From Hyphomicrobiaceae bacterium (lineage in GTDB: Bacteria; Pseudomonadota; Alphaproteobacteria; Rhizobiales; Xanthobacteraceae): a DNA stretch of 53,016 nucleotides. The stretch spans positions 1 to 53,016 of the forward strand of contig JAJPJB010000091.1 of assembly GCA_021324465.1 (NCBI GenBank), read 5' to 3'. Under the pieces are notes generated by a model. It saw only the letters and a list, made by a program, of their open reading frames with translations. It was not told the DNA's origin and did not search any database. Every line of letters begins with the position of its first letter. Position 1 is the stretch's first letter. Shown here piece by piece: positions 9,442 through 19,202 of the stretch. The position numbers and the translations under genes were made by a program.

Positions 9442-10670
9442 CGCCGGCTGGAATCGGCGCAACATTCGCCGACGCCGTCCTGCTCGAGGGCGTGCGCACC
9501 CCGTTCGCCGACTATAACGGCGCGCTCGCGGGCGTATCCCCGATCGATCTCGGCATCAAGGTGGCGCGCGAGGTATGCGCGAGGGCCGGCGTGCCGCCAC
9601 AGGACATCGGCGCCGTCATCGCCGGCTCCATGGCGCAAGCGAGCTTCGACGCCTACATGCTGCCGCGCCATATCGGGCTCTATGCCGGCGTGCCCATTGC
9701 GACTCCGGCGCACATGGTGCAGCGAGTGTGCGGCACCGGGATAGAGATCCTAAGCCAAGCCGCCGACGCGGTATCGCTTGGCCGCGCCGAGGTGGTGCTG
9801 TGCGTCGGCACCGAATCCATGAGCCGCAATCCGATCGCCGCCTATACGCATCGCGGCGGCTTCCGGATGGGTCAGGTCGAATTCAAGGATTTTCTGTGGG
9901 AAGCGCTGCTCGATCCGGGACCGAACACCAGTATGGGCGACACGGCTGAGAATCTGGCGCGGCAATATCAGATCAGCCGACCGCAGGTGGACGCATTCGC
10001 GTGCCGCAGCTTTGCCCGCGCTGTCGCCGCGCAGCAAAGCGGCTTCCTTCTCGGCGAAATCGCGTCGGTCAGAACCGAAATATTTGCGCTCGACGGCTAC
10101 AAGCCGCGCGGCATCAGACTGAACGGCGAGCTCACCGCGGACACCCATGTGCGGCCTTCGCCGGTCGAGACGCTGGCTGCGATCTGCCCGGCCTTTGGCG
10201 GTGTGCACACCGGCGGTAATTCGTCGGCTATAGTCGACGGCGCCGCGGCCGCGCTCGTCTCGTCGTCGGCTTACGCGCAGAAGCGCGGCCGCGAGCCGCT
10301 CGCCCAGCTCCTCGCCGTCACTGCCATTGGCGTGCCGCCGGAAATCATGGGCATCGGGCCTGTGCCGGCGATCCGGGCTGTGCTCGATCGCGCCGGTCTC
10401 GAGCTCGCCGACATCGACCGCTTCGAGATCAACGAGGCGTTCGGCGCGCAGATAATGGCCTGTTCGCGCGCGCTCGGTCTCGACGAGGACAAGCTCAACG
10501 TCAATGGCGGGGCTATTGCCATCGGCCACCCCCTTGGCGCTACCGGAGTGCGGCTCGCCGTGACACTGGCGCGCGAATTGCGCAGAAGCGGCGGGCGCTA
10601 TGGCGTCGCTTCCGCCTGCATCGGCGGCGGCCAGGGCATTGCGCTGTTGATCGAGAATAGAAGGAAATGA
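9438..10670 (+). CDS. Thiolase of the phenylpropanoid beta-oxidation set
   Basis: 410-residue thiolase with nucleophile Cys in QRVCGTGIEI (near residue 98), NEAFGAQI, GHPLGATGVRL and the second Cys in SACIGGGQG. Expected to cleave 4-hydroxybenzoylacetyl-CoA (or the vanilloyl form) into aroyl-CoA and acetyl-CoA. It overlaps the ligase gene by 4 nt and is followed after 3 nt by the SDR gene, so all are one operon. It differs clearly from the PcaF-type thiolase at 3361-4566, so the locus carries two thiolases of different subgroups. Substrate is inferred. Confidence 0.85.
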   Translation: MTPAGIGATFADAVLLEGVRTPFADYNGALAGVSPIDLGIKVAREVCARAGVPPQDIGAVIAGSMAQASFDAYMLPRHIGLYAGVPIATPAHMVQRVCGTGIEILSQAADAVSLGRAEVVLCVGTESMSRNPIAAYTHRGGFRMGQVEFKDFLWEALLDPGPNTSMGDTAENLARQYQISRPQVDAFACRSFARAVAAQQSGFLLGEIASVRTEIFALDGYKPRGIRLNGELTADTHVRPSPVETLAAICPAFGGVHTGGNSSAIVDGAAAALVSSSAYAQKRGREPLAQLLAVTAIGVPPEIMGIGPVPAIRAVLDRAGLELADIDRFEINEAFGAQIMACSRALGLDEDKLNVNGGAIAIGHPLGATGVRLAVTLARELRRSGGRYGVASACIGGGQGIALLIENRRK

Positions 10671-10673
10671 AGC

Positions 10674-11435
10674 ATGGACATCAAAGGACATGCGGCGATC
10701 GTCACGGGCGGCGCCTCGGGACTCGGCGCCGCCACGGCGCGCATGCTGGCCGCAGCCGGCGCCAAGGTCGCGATTTTTGACGTGAACAAAAAAGCCGCCG
10801 CGGAGGTGGCGATCGACCTCAACGGCATCGCCATCGATTGCGACGTGACGCAAAGCGCGCCGACCGAGCAGGCCATTGCCAAAGCGACCGCCGATCACGG
10901 CCCTGCCCGCATCATCGTCAATTGCGCCGGCGTCGGTCCGGCGCGACGCATCGTCGGCCGCGACGGTGTCATGCCGCTTGAAGAGTTTTCGCGCGTGATC
11001 GCCATCAACCTGATCGGCACGTTCAACGTGATGCGGCTCGCCGCCGCGCAGATGCAGACTCTCGAGCCGATGCAAGATGGCGAGCGCGGCATCATCGTCT
11101 GCACCGCTTCGGTCGCCGCCTATGAGGGGCAGATCGGCCAAGCCGCTTATGCCGCTTCCAAGGGCGGCGTGGTCAGCCTCGTCTTGCCGGCGGCACGCGA
11201 ATTCGCCCAGTTCGGCATCAGTGTCAATGCAGTGGCGCCGGGAATTTTCTCGACCCCGATGCTGCACGCCTTGCCGGAAGCCGCCCAGCAGAGCCTTGCC
11301 GCCTCCGTGCCGTTCCCGAAGCTGCTGGGGCAGCCGCCCCAATTCGCCGCGCTGGTGCAGCACATGATCGAGAACCGCTATCTCAACGGCGAGGTCGTTC
11401 GCCTCGACGGCGCGCTGCGCATGGCTCCCAGGTGA
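10674..11435 (+). CDS. SDR 3-hydroxyacyl-CoA dehydrogenase (HSD10-like)
   Basis: Short-chain dehydrogenase of 253 residues: TGGASGLGAAT cofactor loop near residue 12, NCAGVG, the catalytic Ser in CTASVAAYEG, YAASKGG with the Tyr/Lys pair, and a VAPGIFSTPML C-terminal loop that resembles type II 3-hydroxyacyl-CoA dehydrogenase (HSD10). Expected to oxidise 3-hydroxy-3-aryl-propionyl-CoA to the 3-oxo form. Start ATG 10674 has AAGGAA upstream, 3 nt after the thiolase stop. Such SDRs take the place of FadB-type dehydrogenases in aromatic side-chain beta-oxidation. Confidence 0.85.
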   Translation: MDIKGHAAIVTGGASGLGAATARMLAAAGAKVAIFDVNKKAAAEVAIDLNGIAIDCDVTQSAPTEQAIAKATADHGPARIIVNCAGVGPARRIVGRDGVMPLEEFSRVIAINLIGTFNVMRLAAAQMQTLEPMQDGERGIIVCTASVAAYEGQIGQAAYAASKGGVVSLVLPAAREFAQFGISVNAVAPGIFSTPMLHALPEAAQQSLAASVPFPKLLGQPPQFAALVQHMIENRYLNGEVVRLDGALRMAPR

Positions 11436-11438
11436 CGG

Positions 11439-11915
11439 ATGACAGAAGACGCGGCAGGGATTAGAGAACAACCGCCGTCTGTTCTCATGTTCAAAAACAC
11501 CCGCCATCTACGCATCGAATGGGGCGACTGCGACCCCGCCGGCATCGTGTTCTATCCGCGCTATTTCGCGATGTTCGACACTTCGACCACCGAGATGTTG
11601 GAAGCCGCCATCGGCATGAGCAAGTTCGACTATCTCAAGGCTTTCAAATTCATCGGCCATCCGATCGTCGAGACCCGCGCGGTGTTTCGTATTCCCAATC
11701 GCTTCGGCGACAAGGTCGAGATCGAAACAGCCGTTACAGCGCTGGGCAAGACCAGTATCAAGATCGAGCATCGGCTGATCAAAGCCGGGGCATTATCGGT
11801 CGAGGGCTTTGAGACGCGGGTATTTGTCGCGCCCGATCCGGCCGATCCGGAGCGCATCAAGGCGCAGCCGATCCCGCCCGAATTTGTCGCGCGGCTCACG
11901 CATGGCAAGAGCTGA
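11439..11915 (+). CDS. 4-hydroxybenzoyl-CoA thioesterase
   Basis: Hot-dog fold thioesterase, 158 residues. The segment WGDCDPAGIVFYPRYFAMFD carries the Asp nucleophile of the Pseudomonas-type 4-hydroxybenzoyl-CoA thioesterase family (GDCDPAGIV). It would release 4-hydroxybenzoate (or vanillate) and CoA, closing the beta-oxidative side-chain pathway. ATG 11439 lies 3 nt after the SDR stop; ATG 11487 (before FKNTRHL) is an alternative that would remove a 16-residue leader. Last gene of the operon that begins at 6755 or earlier. Confidence 0.88.
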   Translation: MTEDAAGIREQPPSVLMFKNTRHLRIEWGDCDPAGIVFYPRYFAMFDTSTTEMLEAAIGMSKFDYLKAFKFIGHPIVETRAVFRIPNRFGDKVEIETAVTALGKTSIKIEHRLIKAGALSVEGFETRVFVAPDPADPERIKAQPIPPEFVARLTHGKS

Positions 11916-11992
11916 AAGAGCCGCGCCGACAGCGTAGCTGTGCCGCCGCGATCTTGCTAGAAGCAAGCCACCTCGAAGGGAGATGAACGCCC

Positions 11993-13012
11993 ATGCGTGT
12001 CGACGCGTATACCCACTTTTTTCCGGAAAGATTTTTCACCAAGCTCAATGAAGTCGCCGCCGACTACAAGGATATGGGCAAGCGCATCCGCTCGCTGCCG
12101 GCTTTGTTCGACCTCGACGTGCGCAAGAAGATTGTCGACGGCCACAAGGATTACCAACAAATCCTCTCCTATCCGCAGCCGCCGATCGAGAAATTCGCCA
12201 GGTCGCCGGCCGACATCGACGAGTTCTGCAAGATCATCAACGACGGCTTTGCCGAGCTGATCGCGAAGGAGAACGACCATTTTCCCGGCTGGGTGGCGCA
12301 GATCTCGCTTGCCGCTTCCGACTGCGGCGTCGCCGAAGCCGAACGGGCGCTCAAGAACGGCGCGCTCGGCGTGCAGATCTACACCAATGTGGCCGGCAAG
12401 GCGCTCGATCGGCCCGAATATATGCCGTTCTGGAAAAGGATGAACGAGCTTGGCGCGCCGATCTGGCTGCATCCGGCGCGCGGCGCCGAGACGCCCGATT
12501 ACATTTCCGAGACCAAGTCGCTTTATGAGATCTGGTGGACCTTCGGCTGGTCCTACGAAACCGGCTGCGCCATGATGCGGCTCGTCTATTCCAAGATCAT
12601 GGACAATCACCCGAACCTGAAAATCATCACGCATCACTTCGGCGGCATTGTGCCCATGCTTGAGGGCCGCATCGGCCCCGGCAATGACGCGATGGGCTCA
12701 CGCACCACCGACGAAGATTACGTGTCGCTGCGCAACAGCCTGAAAAAGCGTCCGCTCGATTACTTCAAGCAGGACTTCTGGGCCGATACGGCGGCATTCA
12801 CGGCCGTGCCGGCGACCAAGGCCGGCATGGAATTCTTCCCCGTCGACAAGATCGTGTTCGCCTCCGACTGTCCGTTCGATCCGGAAGGCGGCACGATGTA
12901 TCCGCGCGAGACGCTGAAGATACTGGACTCGCTCGGTCTCGATAAGGCCACTTACGACAAGGTGTTCTACAAGAATCTCGAAGCCGTGACCGGCAAGAAG
13001 CTGGTAAAGTAA
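11993..13012 (+). CDS. Amidohydrolase-family decarboxylase/hydrolase (ACMSD-like), HxH altered
   Basis: 339-residue Amidohydro_2 protein. The N-terminus reads DAYTHFFP, where ACMSD and relatives have DxHxHxxP, so the first metal-binding His is Tyr. IWLHPARG, ITHHFGG and FASDCPFD keep the later His and Asp ligands. ATG 11993 lies 78 nt after the thioesterase gene with GGGAG upstream; it may belong to the same transcript. Possible roles are decarboxylation of a hydroxylated benzoate or hydrolysis of a ring-cleavage product; the sequence does not decide. It is not LigJ-like by the motifs I remember. Confidence 0.75.
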   Translation: MRVDAYTHFFPERFFTKLNEVAADYKDMGKRIRSLPALFDLDVRKKIVDGHKDYQQILSYPQPPIEKFARSPADIDEFCKIINDGFAELIAKENDHFPGWVAQISLAASDCGVAEAERALKNGALGVQIYTNVAGKALDRPEYMPFWKRMNELGAPIWLHPARGAETPDYISETKSLYEIWWTFGWSYETGCAMMRLVYSKIMDNHPNLKIITHHFGGIVPMLEGRIGPGNDAMGSRTTDEDYVSLRNSLKKRPLDYFKQDFWADTAAFTAVPATKAGMEFFPVDKIVFASDCPFDPEGGTMYPRETLKILDSLGLDKATYDKVFYKNLEAVTGKKLVK

Positions 13013-13106
13013 TTCCACCTCTTGCCGCGCCGGGAGCGAGTGAGCGAAGCGAACGCGGGTGCCTGTCGGCCGAGTCTCAGTCCAGCGGATGGGCCCCTCG
13101 CCCTGG

Positions 13107-13138
13107 CCTCTCCCCGCAAACGCGCAAGCGGGGAGAGG
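13107..13138. repeat. Palindromic intergenic repeat (11-bp arms)
   Basis: Perfect arms CCTCTCCCCGC (13107-13117) and GCGGGGAGAGG (13128-13138) around a 10-nt loop, between convergent genes. No T-run longer than three follows, so it is not a clear terminator. The stem resembles the one embedded in mutS at 16816-16843. Confidence 0.65.
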
Positions 13139-13152
13139 ATTTTGTCTTACGT

Positions 13153-14505
13153 TCACGCCGCTTCGCGATCGACGTTCACGGCATCATATTCGGCCGAGAC
13201 ATCCCGACCGGTATAGTCCTTCAGGAACATGGTCGCGATGATCGAGACGATCGCCGTGATCAGGATGTAGATTGCAATCGGCGTGCCGGATTTGTACGCG
13301 GCGAACAGCGCCGTCGCGATCAGCGGCGCCGGCCCGCCGGCGGTGATCGAAGCGAGCTGATAGGCGATCGAGGCGCCGCTATAGCGCAGCCGCGGCGTGA
13401 AGCTTTCCGCGATCAGCGCCGCTTGCGGCCCGTATTGCATATCGTGCGGGATCAGCGACAGCATCATGGCGATGAAGATCAGCACCGACGAGCCGGTGTC
13501 GATCAGGCCAAAATAGATGAAGCCGAACACGCCCATCGTGGCGGCGCCGATGATATACATCTTCTTGCGGCCGATGACGTCGGAGAGGTAGCCGCTGAGC
13601 GGAATGGTGATCGCGGAGATGCAGACCGCGGCCAGCACGCCCGCCAGCAACAGATCGCGCGAGGCATGCAGCGTCGTCGTGCCATAGGCGAAGATGAAGG
13701 CGGTGAACACATAGAACGGCGCCTGCTCGGAGGTCCGCGCCAATGCCGCTGCTATGATGGTGCCGGGCTGTTTGCGGCACACCTCCAGGATCGGCGTCCG
13801 CTCGATCTTGTTTTCCGCGATCAGATTGCGGAACACCGGCGTCTCGAGAATGCGTAGCCTTATCCACAGGCCGATGCCGACCAGCACGATGCTGAACGCG
13901 AAAGGAATACGCCAGCCCCAGGCCAGAAAGCTGTCGCCTGACATCTGACTGAAGACGAGAACGGCGAGGTTGGCCAGGAACAGGCCCGCCGGCCCGCCGA
14001 ATTGCGGCCATGATGAGAGGAAGCCGCGCTCATTGTTGTGACGGGCCCACTCCATCGACAGCAGCACCGAGCCGCCCCATTCGCCACCGACGCCGATGCC
14101 CTGCAGCATGCGCAGAATGGTCAACAGCACGGCGCCCCACAGGCCGATCACGGCATAGCCGGGCAGGAGAGCGACCAGGAAAGTCGAAATGCCCATCAGC
14201 AGCAAAGTGACGATCAGCGTCGACTTGCGGCCCATGCGATCGCCGAAATGGCCGAAGATGAAGGCGCCGATCGGGCGCCCGACAAAGCCGACGAAATAAA
14301 TACCGAATGCGTTGAGTGTCGCCGTGAGCGGGTCCTCGTTCGGGAAGAACAGCTTGCCGAAAACGAGGCCGGCCATGGTGCTGTAGAGGAGAAAATCGTA
14401 CCACTCGATGGTGGTGCCTACCGTCGCCGCGACCACCGCGCGACGGAGCTCGCGAGCATGCTGGTCCGGCGTGAGCGCGTAATTGACATCAGTCACCGCT
14501 ACCAT
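13153..14505 (-). CDS. MHS-family MFS transporter
   Basis: 450-residue major facilitator with about 12 hydrophobic segments. It shows the metabolite:H+ symporter signatures: GTTIEWYDFLLYS in TM1, FGHFGDRMGRK in the loop between TM2 and TM3, and GIGVGGEWGGSVLL in TM4-5. ATG 14505 follows AAGGAGGGA, a strong site. MHS carriers import organic and aromatic acids (PcaK-like function in the broad sense, shikimate, KgtP). It converges on the aromatic operon, so an aromatic or ring-cleavage acid is a reasonable guess. Confidence 0.85.
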   Translation of the reverse strand: MVAVTDVNYALTPDQHARELRRAVVAATVGTTIEWYDFLLYSTMAGLVFGKLFFPNEDPLTATLNAFGIYFVGFVGRPIGAFIFGHFGDRMGRKSTLIVTLLLMGISTFLVALLPGYAVIGLWGAVLLTILRMLQGIGVGGEWGGSVLLSMEWARHNNERGFLSSWPQFGGPAGLFLANLAVLVFSQMSGDSFLAWGWRIPFAFSIVLVGIGLWIRLRILETPVFRNLIAENKIERTPILEVCRKQPGTIIAAALARTSEQAPFYVFTAFIFAYGTTTLHASRDLLLAGVLAAVCISAITIPLSGYLSDVIGRKKMYIIGAATMGVFGFIYFGLIDTGSSVLIFIAMMLSLIPHDMQYGPQAALIAESFTPRLRYSGASIAYQLASITAGGPAPLIATALFAAYKSGTPIAIYILITAIVSIIATMFLKDYTGRDVSAEYDAVNVDREAA

Positions 14506-14799
14506 TGTCGTTCCCTCCTTGGATGGGCGTTATGTTTCGATTGCACTTCCTCCTTCACCCGCCGCATCAGCGGCTTTTATCGCCGCTTGAAGCGGCGTTG
14601 CCGATGATCATCCTCTCTTTGCTCGCGCTTGCCAAGGCGGCAGAATGACTTGGACGTCGCCTTGTGTTGCCTCGGTTGCGTCTGAAACTGCGCCCACTCT
14701 GCCGCCGAGTTCCTGATGCTCGCGCCCGCGCCTTTGCCTGGGGACTGACAGCCCCGGGGTCGATGAAACGGCGCCCATCATCTGCTAGCGTCACGCGCC
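14506..14799. other. Intergenic region between the MHS transporter and mutS
   Basis: 294 nt between divergent genes. No gene is supported; a minus-strand open frame of about 93 codons entering mutS has no codon signal or ribosome site. Promoters for both genes must lie here, but I see no convincing -35/-10 pair. Confidence 0.4.
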
Positions 14800-17637
14800 A
14801 TGGACGCCGCACGCACCAATCTGGCGGAATCTGACGACGCCGCCGCAAAGCCTGCCGATCCGGCGGTTTCGGGGGCGCCCGGATCGGCCGACGATGTCGG
14901 CCGCGCCACGGCCAAAGCGAGCGACGACTCCGCTCGCGTAACGCCGATGATGGAGCAATATATCGAGATCAAAGCCGCCAATCCGGATTGCCTTCTGTTC
15001 TACCGGATGGGCGATTTTTATGAGCTGTTCTTCGCTGACGCCGAAGTCGCCTCGCGCGCGCTTGGCATCGTACTGACAAAGCGCGGCAAGCATCTTGGCC
15101 AGGACATTCCGATGTGCGGCGTTCCGATCGAGCGCGCCGACGAATATCTGCATCGGCTGATCGCGCAGGGTCATCGCGTGGCCGTCTGCGAGCAGCTTGA
15201 GGACCCGGCCGAAGCGCGCAAGCGCGGCAGCAAAAGCGTGGTGCGCCGTGATGTCGTGCGCCTCGTCACGCCCGGCACGTTGACCGAGGATTCGCTGCTC
15301 GACGCTACCCGCAATAATTATCTCCTGGCCGTCGCGCGCTCCCGCGCCTCGAGCGGCGACGATCGTTTCGCGCTCGCCTGGATCGACATCTCGACCGGCG
15401 AATTTCGCGTTGCCGAATGCGAGCGTGCAAGCCTTCCGGCCGAGATTGCGCGCATCGAGCCGGGCGAGATCATCGTGCCTGACGCGCTTTATGCCGATGC
15501 CGAGCTTGCACCGATGCTGCGCGCGCGCCCGGCGGTGATGCCGCTCAGCCGCGACGTGTTTGACGGCGCTACCGCCGAGCGGCGGCTGGCCGCCTTCTTC
15601 GGCGTCGCAACAACGGCGGCGTTTGGCGCCTTCTCGCGGCTCGAGCTTACCGCCGCAGCCGCCGCGGTCACTTATATCGAGCGCACCCAGGTCGGTAAGC
15701 GGCCGCCCTTGTCGCCGCCGGCGCGGGAAACCGCGGCCGCCACGCTGGCGATCGATCAGGCGACGCGCAGCAATCTCGAGCTCATACGCACCATCGCCGG
15801 CGAGCGGCGCGGCTCGCTGCTCCACGCCATCGATCGCACGGTGACGGCGGCCGGCGCGCGGCTTCTGGCGCAGCGCCTTGCGGCGCCGCTTACCGACCCG
15901 GTGGAGATCGCGCACCGGCTCGACGCGGTCAGCGCTTTTGTCGCCGACAGCGCCACGCGCACGGACCTGCGCGTGCTCCTTAAGGCGGTGCCTGATTTTG
16001 CGCGTGCGCTCTCGCGCCTTGTCATCGGCCGCGGCGGACCGCGCGACCTCGCGGCAATCCGTGACGGAATTTTCGTTGCGGCCGAATTCGCGGCGCGGAT
16101 TGCGGCGATGATCGACATTCCGCGCGATCTGACCCAAGCCGTCACCGCGCTGCGCCGGCCGCCGTCCTCCACTGCCGCGGAGTTGGCCAACGCACTCGCC
16201 GACGAATTGCCCGCATTTCGCCGCGACGGCGGCTTCGTCCGTGCCGGCTATTTGCCGGCGCTCGACGAAGCGCGGGCGCTACGCGATGAATCGCGCCGGG
16301 TCATCGCCGCGCTGCAAGGTCGCTATGCCGAAGCAACCGGCATCCGCGCGTTGAAGATCAAACATAACAATGTGCTCGGCTATTTCGTCGACGTCCCCGC
16401 GCAGCACGGCGAAAAGCTTCTGTCGCCGCCGCACAACGCGACCTTCATCCATCGCCAGACCACCGCCGGACAAGTGCGCTTCGCCACCGCCGAGCTCGGC
16501 GAACTCGAAGCCGAGATCGCGACCGCGGCCGAACGGGCGCTGGCGCTCGAACTCGAAATTTTCGACAAGCTCGCCGCGAGCGTCGCCGCGGCAAGCGTCG
16601 AGATCAAAGAGGCCGCGGCCGCGCTGGCGGCGATCGACGTGGCAACGGCGCTCGCTGCACTCGCAGTCGAACGCGATTACGTGCGTCCTGATGTCGACAA
16701 CAGCCTCGCCTTTGCCGTCAGCGGCGGCCGCCACCCGGTCGTGGAACAAGCGCTCACGGCTGACGGCGGGCCGTTCGTCGCCAACGACTGCGATCTGTCC
16801 CCGCCGCCCGCTCCCTATCCTCCCCGGCGAGCGGGGGAGGATAAGGTCGGGGCGGCCGGCCGCATCTGGCTTGTCACCGGCCCGAACATGGCCGGCAAAT
16901 CGACCTTTCTGCGCCAGAACGCGCTGATCGCGGTCCTCGCGCAAATGGGCAGTTTCGTACCGGCGCGCTCAGCCCATATCGGCGTGGTCGATCGGCTGTT
17001 TTCGCGCGTCGGTGCCGCCGACGATCTGGCGCGCGGCCACTCGACCTTCATGGTGGAAATGGTCGAGACCGCGGCGATCCTCAATCAGGCCGGCGCGCGG
17101 TCGCTGGTCATTCTCGATGAAATCGGCCGCGGTACCGCCACTTTCGACGGGCTCTCGATCGCCTGGGCGACCATTGAGCATCTGCACGAGAGCAACCGCT
17201 GCCGCGCATTGTTCGCCACGCATTTTCATGAAATGACGGCGCTCGCCACCAGGCTCGACCGTGTCCACAACGCCACCATGCGGGTGAAGGAATGGCAGGG
17301 CGATGTCGTATTCCTGCACGAGGTCGTGCCCGGCGCAGCCGATCGCTCCTACGGCATTCAAGTGGCAAAACTTGCCGGCCTGCCGGCCAGCGTGATCGAG
17401 CGCGCCAAAGTCGTGCTGGCCCAGATCGAGGCCGAGGACCGCGCCTCGCCGCGCAAGGTCATCGACGATCTGCCGCTGTTCGCCGCCGCCCGCCCCGCGC
17501 CCGCCGCGCAAGCCGATCCGATGCTCACCGCGCTCATCGCGGCGCTCGATGCGCTGCATCCCGATGAAATGTCGCCGCGTCAGGCGCTTGAAGCGCTTTA
17601 TGCGCTCAAGGCGACGCTGGCACAGCGCGCTTCATAG
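14800..17637 (+). CDS. mutS: DNA mismatch repair protein MutS
   Basis: Mismatch-recognition ATPase, 945 residues (family ~870-910). The mismatch-binding GDFYELF motif (Phe-Xaa-Glu) lies near residue 70, after an N-terminal extension of ~45 Ala/Asp-rich residues. Walker [10 protein letters not shown] is at 694-702, followed by the signature segment [14 protein letters not shown], Walker [17 protein letters not shown] and ATHFHEM. Just before Walker A (residues ~670-687) the protein has a Pro/Arg-rich insert encoded by a palindromic repeat (16816-16843), kept in frame. The last 32 nt overlap the convergent membrane-protein gene. Confidence 0.97.
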   Translation: MDAARTNLAESDDAAAKPADPAVSGAPGSADDVGRATAKASDDSARVTPMMEQYIEIKAANPDCLLFYRMGDFYELFFADAEVASRALGIVLTKRGKHLGQDIPMCGVPIERADEYLHRLIAQGHRVAVCEQLEDPAEARKRGSKSVVRRDVVRLVTPGTLTEDSLLDATRNNYLLAVARSRASSGDDRFALAWIDISTGEFRVAECERASLPAEIARIEPGEIIVPDALYADAELAPMLRARPAVMPLSRDVFDGATAERRLAAFFGVATTAAFGAFSRLELTAAAAAVTYIERTQVGKRPPLSPPARETAAATLAIDQATRSNLELIRTIAGERRGSLLHAIDRTVTAAGARLLAQRLAAPLTDPVEIAHRLDAVSAFVADSATRTDLRVLLKAVPDFARALSRLVIGRGGPRDLAAIRDGIFVAAEFAARIAAMIDIPRDLTQAVTALRRPPSSTAAELANALADELPAFRRDGGFVRAGYLPALDEARALRDESRRVIAALQGRYAEATGIRALKIKHNNVLGYFVDVPAQHGEKLLSPPHNATFIHRQTTAGQVRFATAELGELEAEIATAAERALALELEIFDKLAASVAAASVEIKEAAAALAAIDVATALAALAVERDYVRPDVDNSLAFAVSGGRHPVVEQALTADGGPFVANDCDLSPPPAPYPPRRAGEDKVGAAGRIWLVTGPNMAGKSTFLRQNALIAVLAQMGSFVPARSAHIGVVDRLFSRVGAADDLARGHSTFMVEMVETAAILNQAGARSLVILDEIGRGTATFDGLSIAWATIEHLHESNRCRALFATHFHEMTALATRLDRVHNATMRVKEWQGDVVFLHEVVPGAADRSYGIQVAKLAGLPASVIERAKVVLAQIEAEDRASPRKVIDDLPLFAAARPAPAAQADPMLTALIAALDALHPDEMSPRQALEALYALKATLAQRAS
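16816..16843. repeat. Palindromic repeat embedded in frame in mutS
   Basis: Arms TATCCTCCCC and GGGGAGGATA pair perfectly over 10 bp around an 8-nt loop. The element codes for part of [14 protein letters not shown], a segment that related MutS proteins, as I remember them, lack between the CDLSP motif and Walker A. It resembles the intergenic palindrome at 13107-13138. Confidence 0.6.
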
Positions 17638-18421
17638 CCCGCATCCGCACGAGCAGCAAAATTCCGCTCCAGGCAACGCTGACTGACAAGCCGATCGCAA
17701 GCGCCCACCACGAGCCGAGCGGCCCGGCTGTGTAATGCACGGCCAGAAAGGCGAGCGACAATCCGACAAAGGCGATCTGCGCATGCGCCAGCATGCTTGC
17801 GGTCGCTTTGCCGCCGACCCGCGGATGCAGGATGACGATCGAGCTGCACAGAATGATCGGAAACAGCGCAAACATGCCGGACGCGAACGAGCCGATCCGA
17901 TAGCTCGCCGTGGTCACGACCGCGACAACGATCGCCGCGGCAATGGCGCGCAGCGGAATGTCGTAAGGCGTGCGCAGGAATGTCTTGGGCGGGCCGGAAG
18001 CGCGGTAGCGCCAAGCGAGCGGAATGGTGACGCTGAACACGGCGATATTCAGCAGCGTGGCGGTCTGCGGCGTCCAGGCGACCAGGCGCAGGAGGGTGGT
18101 GACAGCAAACCAGACCGCAAGCGATAGGCCGAGGCTGAGCAACATGCCGCGGCGCTGCGCGAGGACGACATAGGCGGCTGAGAAAATTGAAACGGCAGCG
18201 CCGGTCGCGAGGCTGCCGATCGCACTTGCGGCAATGAAGCTTGGCGGATGCTCGATCGCGAGAATGACATAGGCCGCACCAGCCGCGGTCGGCAGCGCCG
18301 CGATCAAAGCGCCGACGAACGGGCCGGTGCGCTCGACCGTGACCGATGTTATGACGACGACGATCGCGGTGAGCACCATCTTCAGGAGAAGGCCGTACCA
18401 GAAGAGAAGTTCGGGGGACAT
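17606..18421 (-). CDS. Polytopic membrane protein of unknown function
   Basis: 271 residues with about eight hydrophobic segments; no catalytic or transport motif that I recognise. The N-terminal part has [19 protein letters not shown] and the C-terminal half has [16 protein letters not shown] followed by a [11 protein letters not shown] loop, an internal layout that suggests two related halves. ATG 18421 is the probable start, although upstream signal is weak. It overlaps the end of mutS tail-to-tail by 32 nt. Function unknown. Confidence 0.7.
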   Translation of the reverse strand: MSPELLFWYGLLLKMVLTAIVVVITSVTVERTGPFVGALIAALPTAAGAAYVILAIEHPPSFIAASAIGSLATGAAVSIFSAAYVVLAQRRGMLLSLGLSLAVWFAVTTLLRLVAWTPQTATLLNIAVFSVTIPLAWRYRASGPPKTFLRTPYDIPLRAIAAAIVVAVVTTASYRIGSFASGMFALFPIILCSSIVILHPRVGGKATASMLAHAQIAFVGLSLAFLAVHYTAGPLGSWWALAIGLSVSVAWSGILLLVRMRAMKRAVPASP

Positions 18422-18588
18422 TTTCGTTACCCGTCATTCCGGCCGAGCCGACGGATGCGGCCTGCGGCCCGCCCCCTGACAGCTCCGCGAGAGCCGGAAG
18501 CCATAATCACGATCGGGGCGTTATTGTCGCGGACGGAGGCCACGGAATCCGAGTTCACGTCTGCCGACGCGTCCCGCAATGACGTGAG

Positions 18589-19098
18589 TCATACGCGTTG
18601 CAGACTGACCTCGACTGGAGGGCCGCTTTTGATCGTCTGATAGACGACGCAGTAGCGCTCGGTGAGTTTGAGGAGCTGGTCGAGCTTGTCCTGCGGCGCA
18701 TCGGTGTCGAGGTCGAAGCGCAGGCGAATTTGCGCAAAACCGACCGGCGCGTCCCTGGCAACGCCGAGCGTGCCGCGGAAATCGAGATCGCCCTCGGCGG
18801 CGACTGCGCCGGATTTCAATGGAATCTCCAGCGCGGTGGCGACCGCCTTGAGGGTCACGCCGGCGCAGGCGACCAGCGCCTCGAGCAGCATGTCGCCCGA
18901 GCACAATTCCATGCCGGAGCCGCCGGTAGCGGGATGCAGGCCGGCGACCGCCAACGCGCGCCCGGTCTCGACCCTGCAGGCGATATTGGTGTCGTCGAGC
19001 GTGCCCTTGGCTTTCAGCGTGATGAAGCCGGCCTTGGGATCGGCCTTGTAACGCTCCTTGATCGGCGCTTGCAGTGCGCGCAGCTCGGCGGCATCCAT
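18589..19098 (-). CDS. OsmC-family protein
   Basis: 169 residues. OsmC/Ohr-type proteins reduce organic hydroperoxides with a Cys pair. Cys66 lies in MELCSGDMLLEAL and Cys150 in LTERYCVVYQT, both at family-typical places, with a further Cys78 in VACAG. ATG 19098 follows AAAAGGA; the open frame reaches 19212 but homology starts at 19098. It is the last gene after an ssuCB-like importer and may be co-transcribed. Sulfur uptake and thiol-based peroxide defence are a plausible pair, but the link is only positional. Confidence 0.88.
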   Translation of the reverse strand: MDAAELRALQAPIKERYKADPKAGFITLKAKGTLDDTNIACRVETGRALAVAGLHPATGGSGMELCSGDMLLEALVACAGVTLKAVATALEIPLKSGAVAAEGDLDFRGTLGVARDAPVGFAQIRLRFDLDTDAPQDKLDQLLKLTERYCVVYQTIKSGPPVEVSLQRV

Positions 19099-19202
19099 TG
19101 AGGGGTCCTTTTCTAAGTTCGCGGCGGGACAATATAGACGATGGACGACCGATGACAGAGGGCGGATGCTTGCCCCGTCGTCGTCCGTCCATCTGTCGTC
19201 CG

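Noticed and set aside
11993-13012. 4-oxalomesaconate hydratase LigJ
   Set aside because: LigJ as I remember it begins with a DCHGHY-type motif and has other internal segments; this protein is closer to ACMSD-like decarboxylases. The amidohydrolase at 44302-45309 was rejected as LigJ for the same reason.
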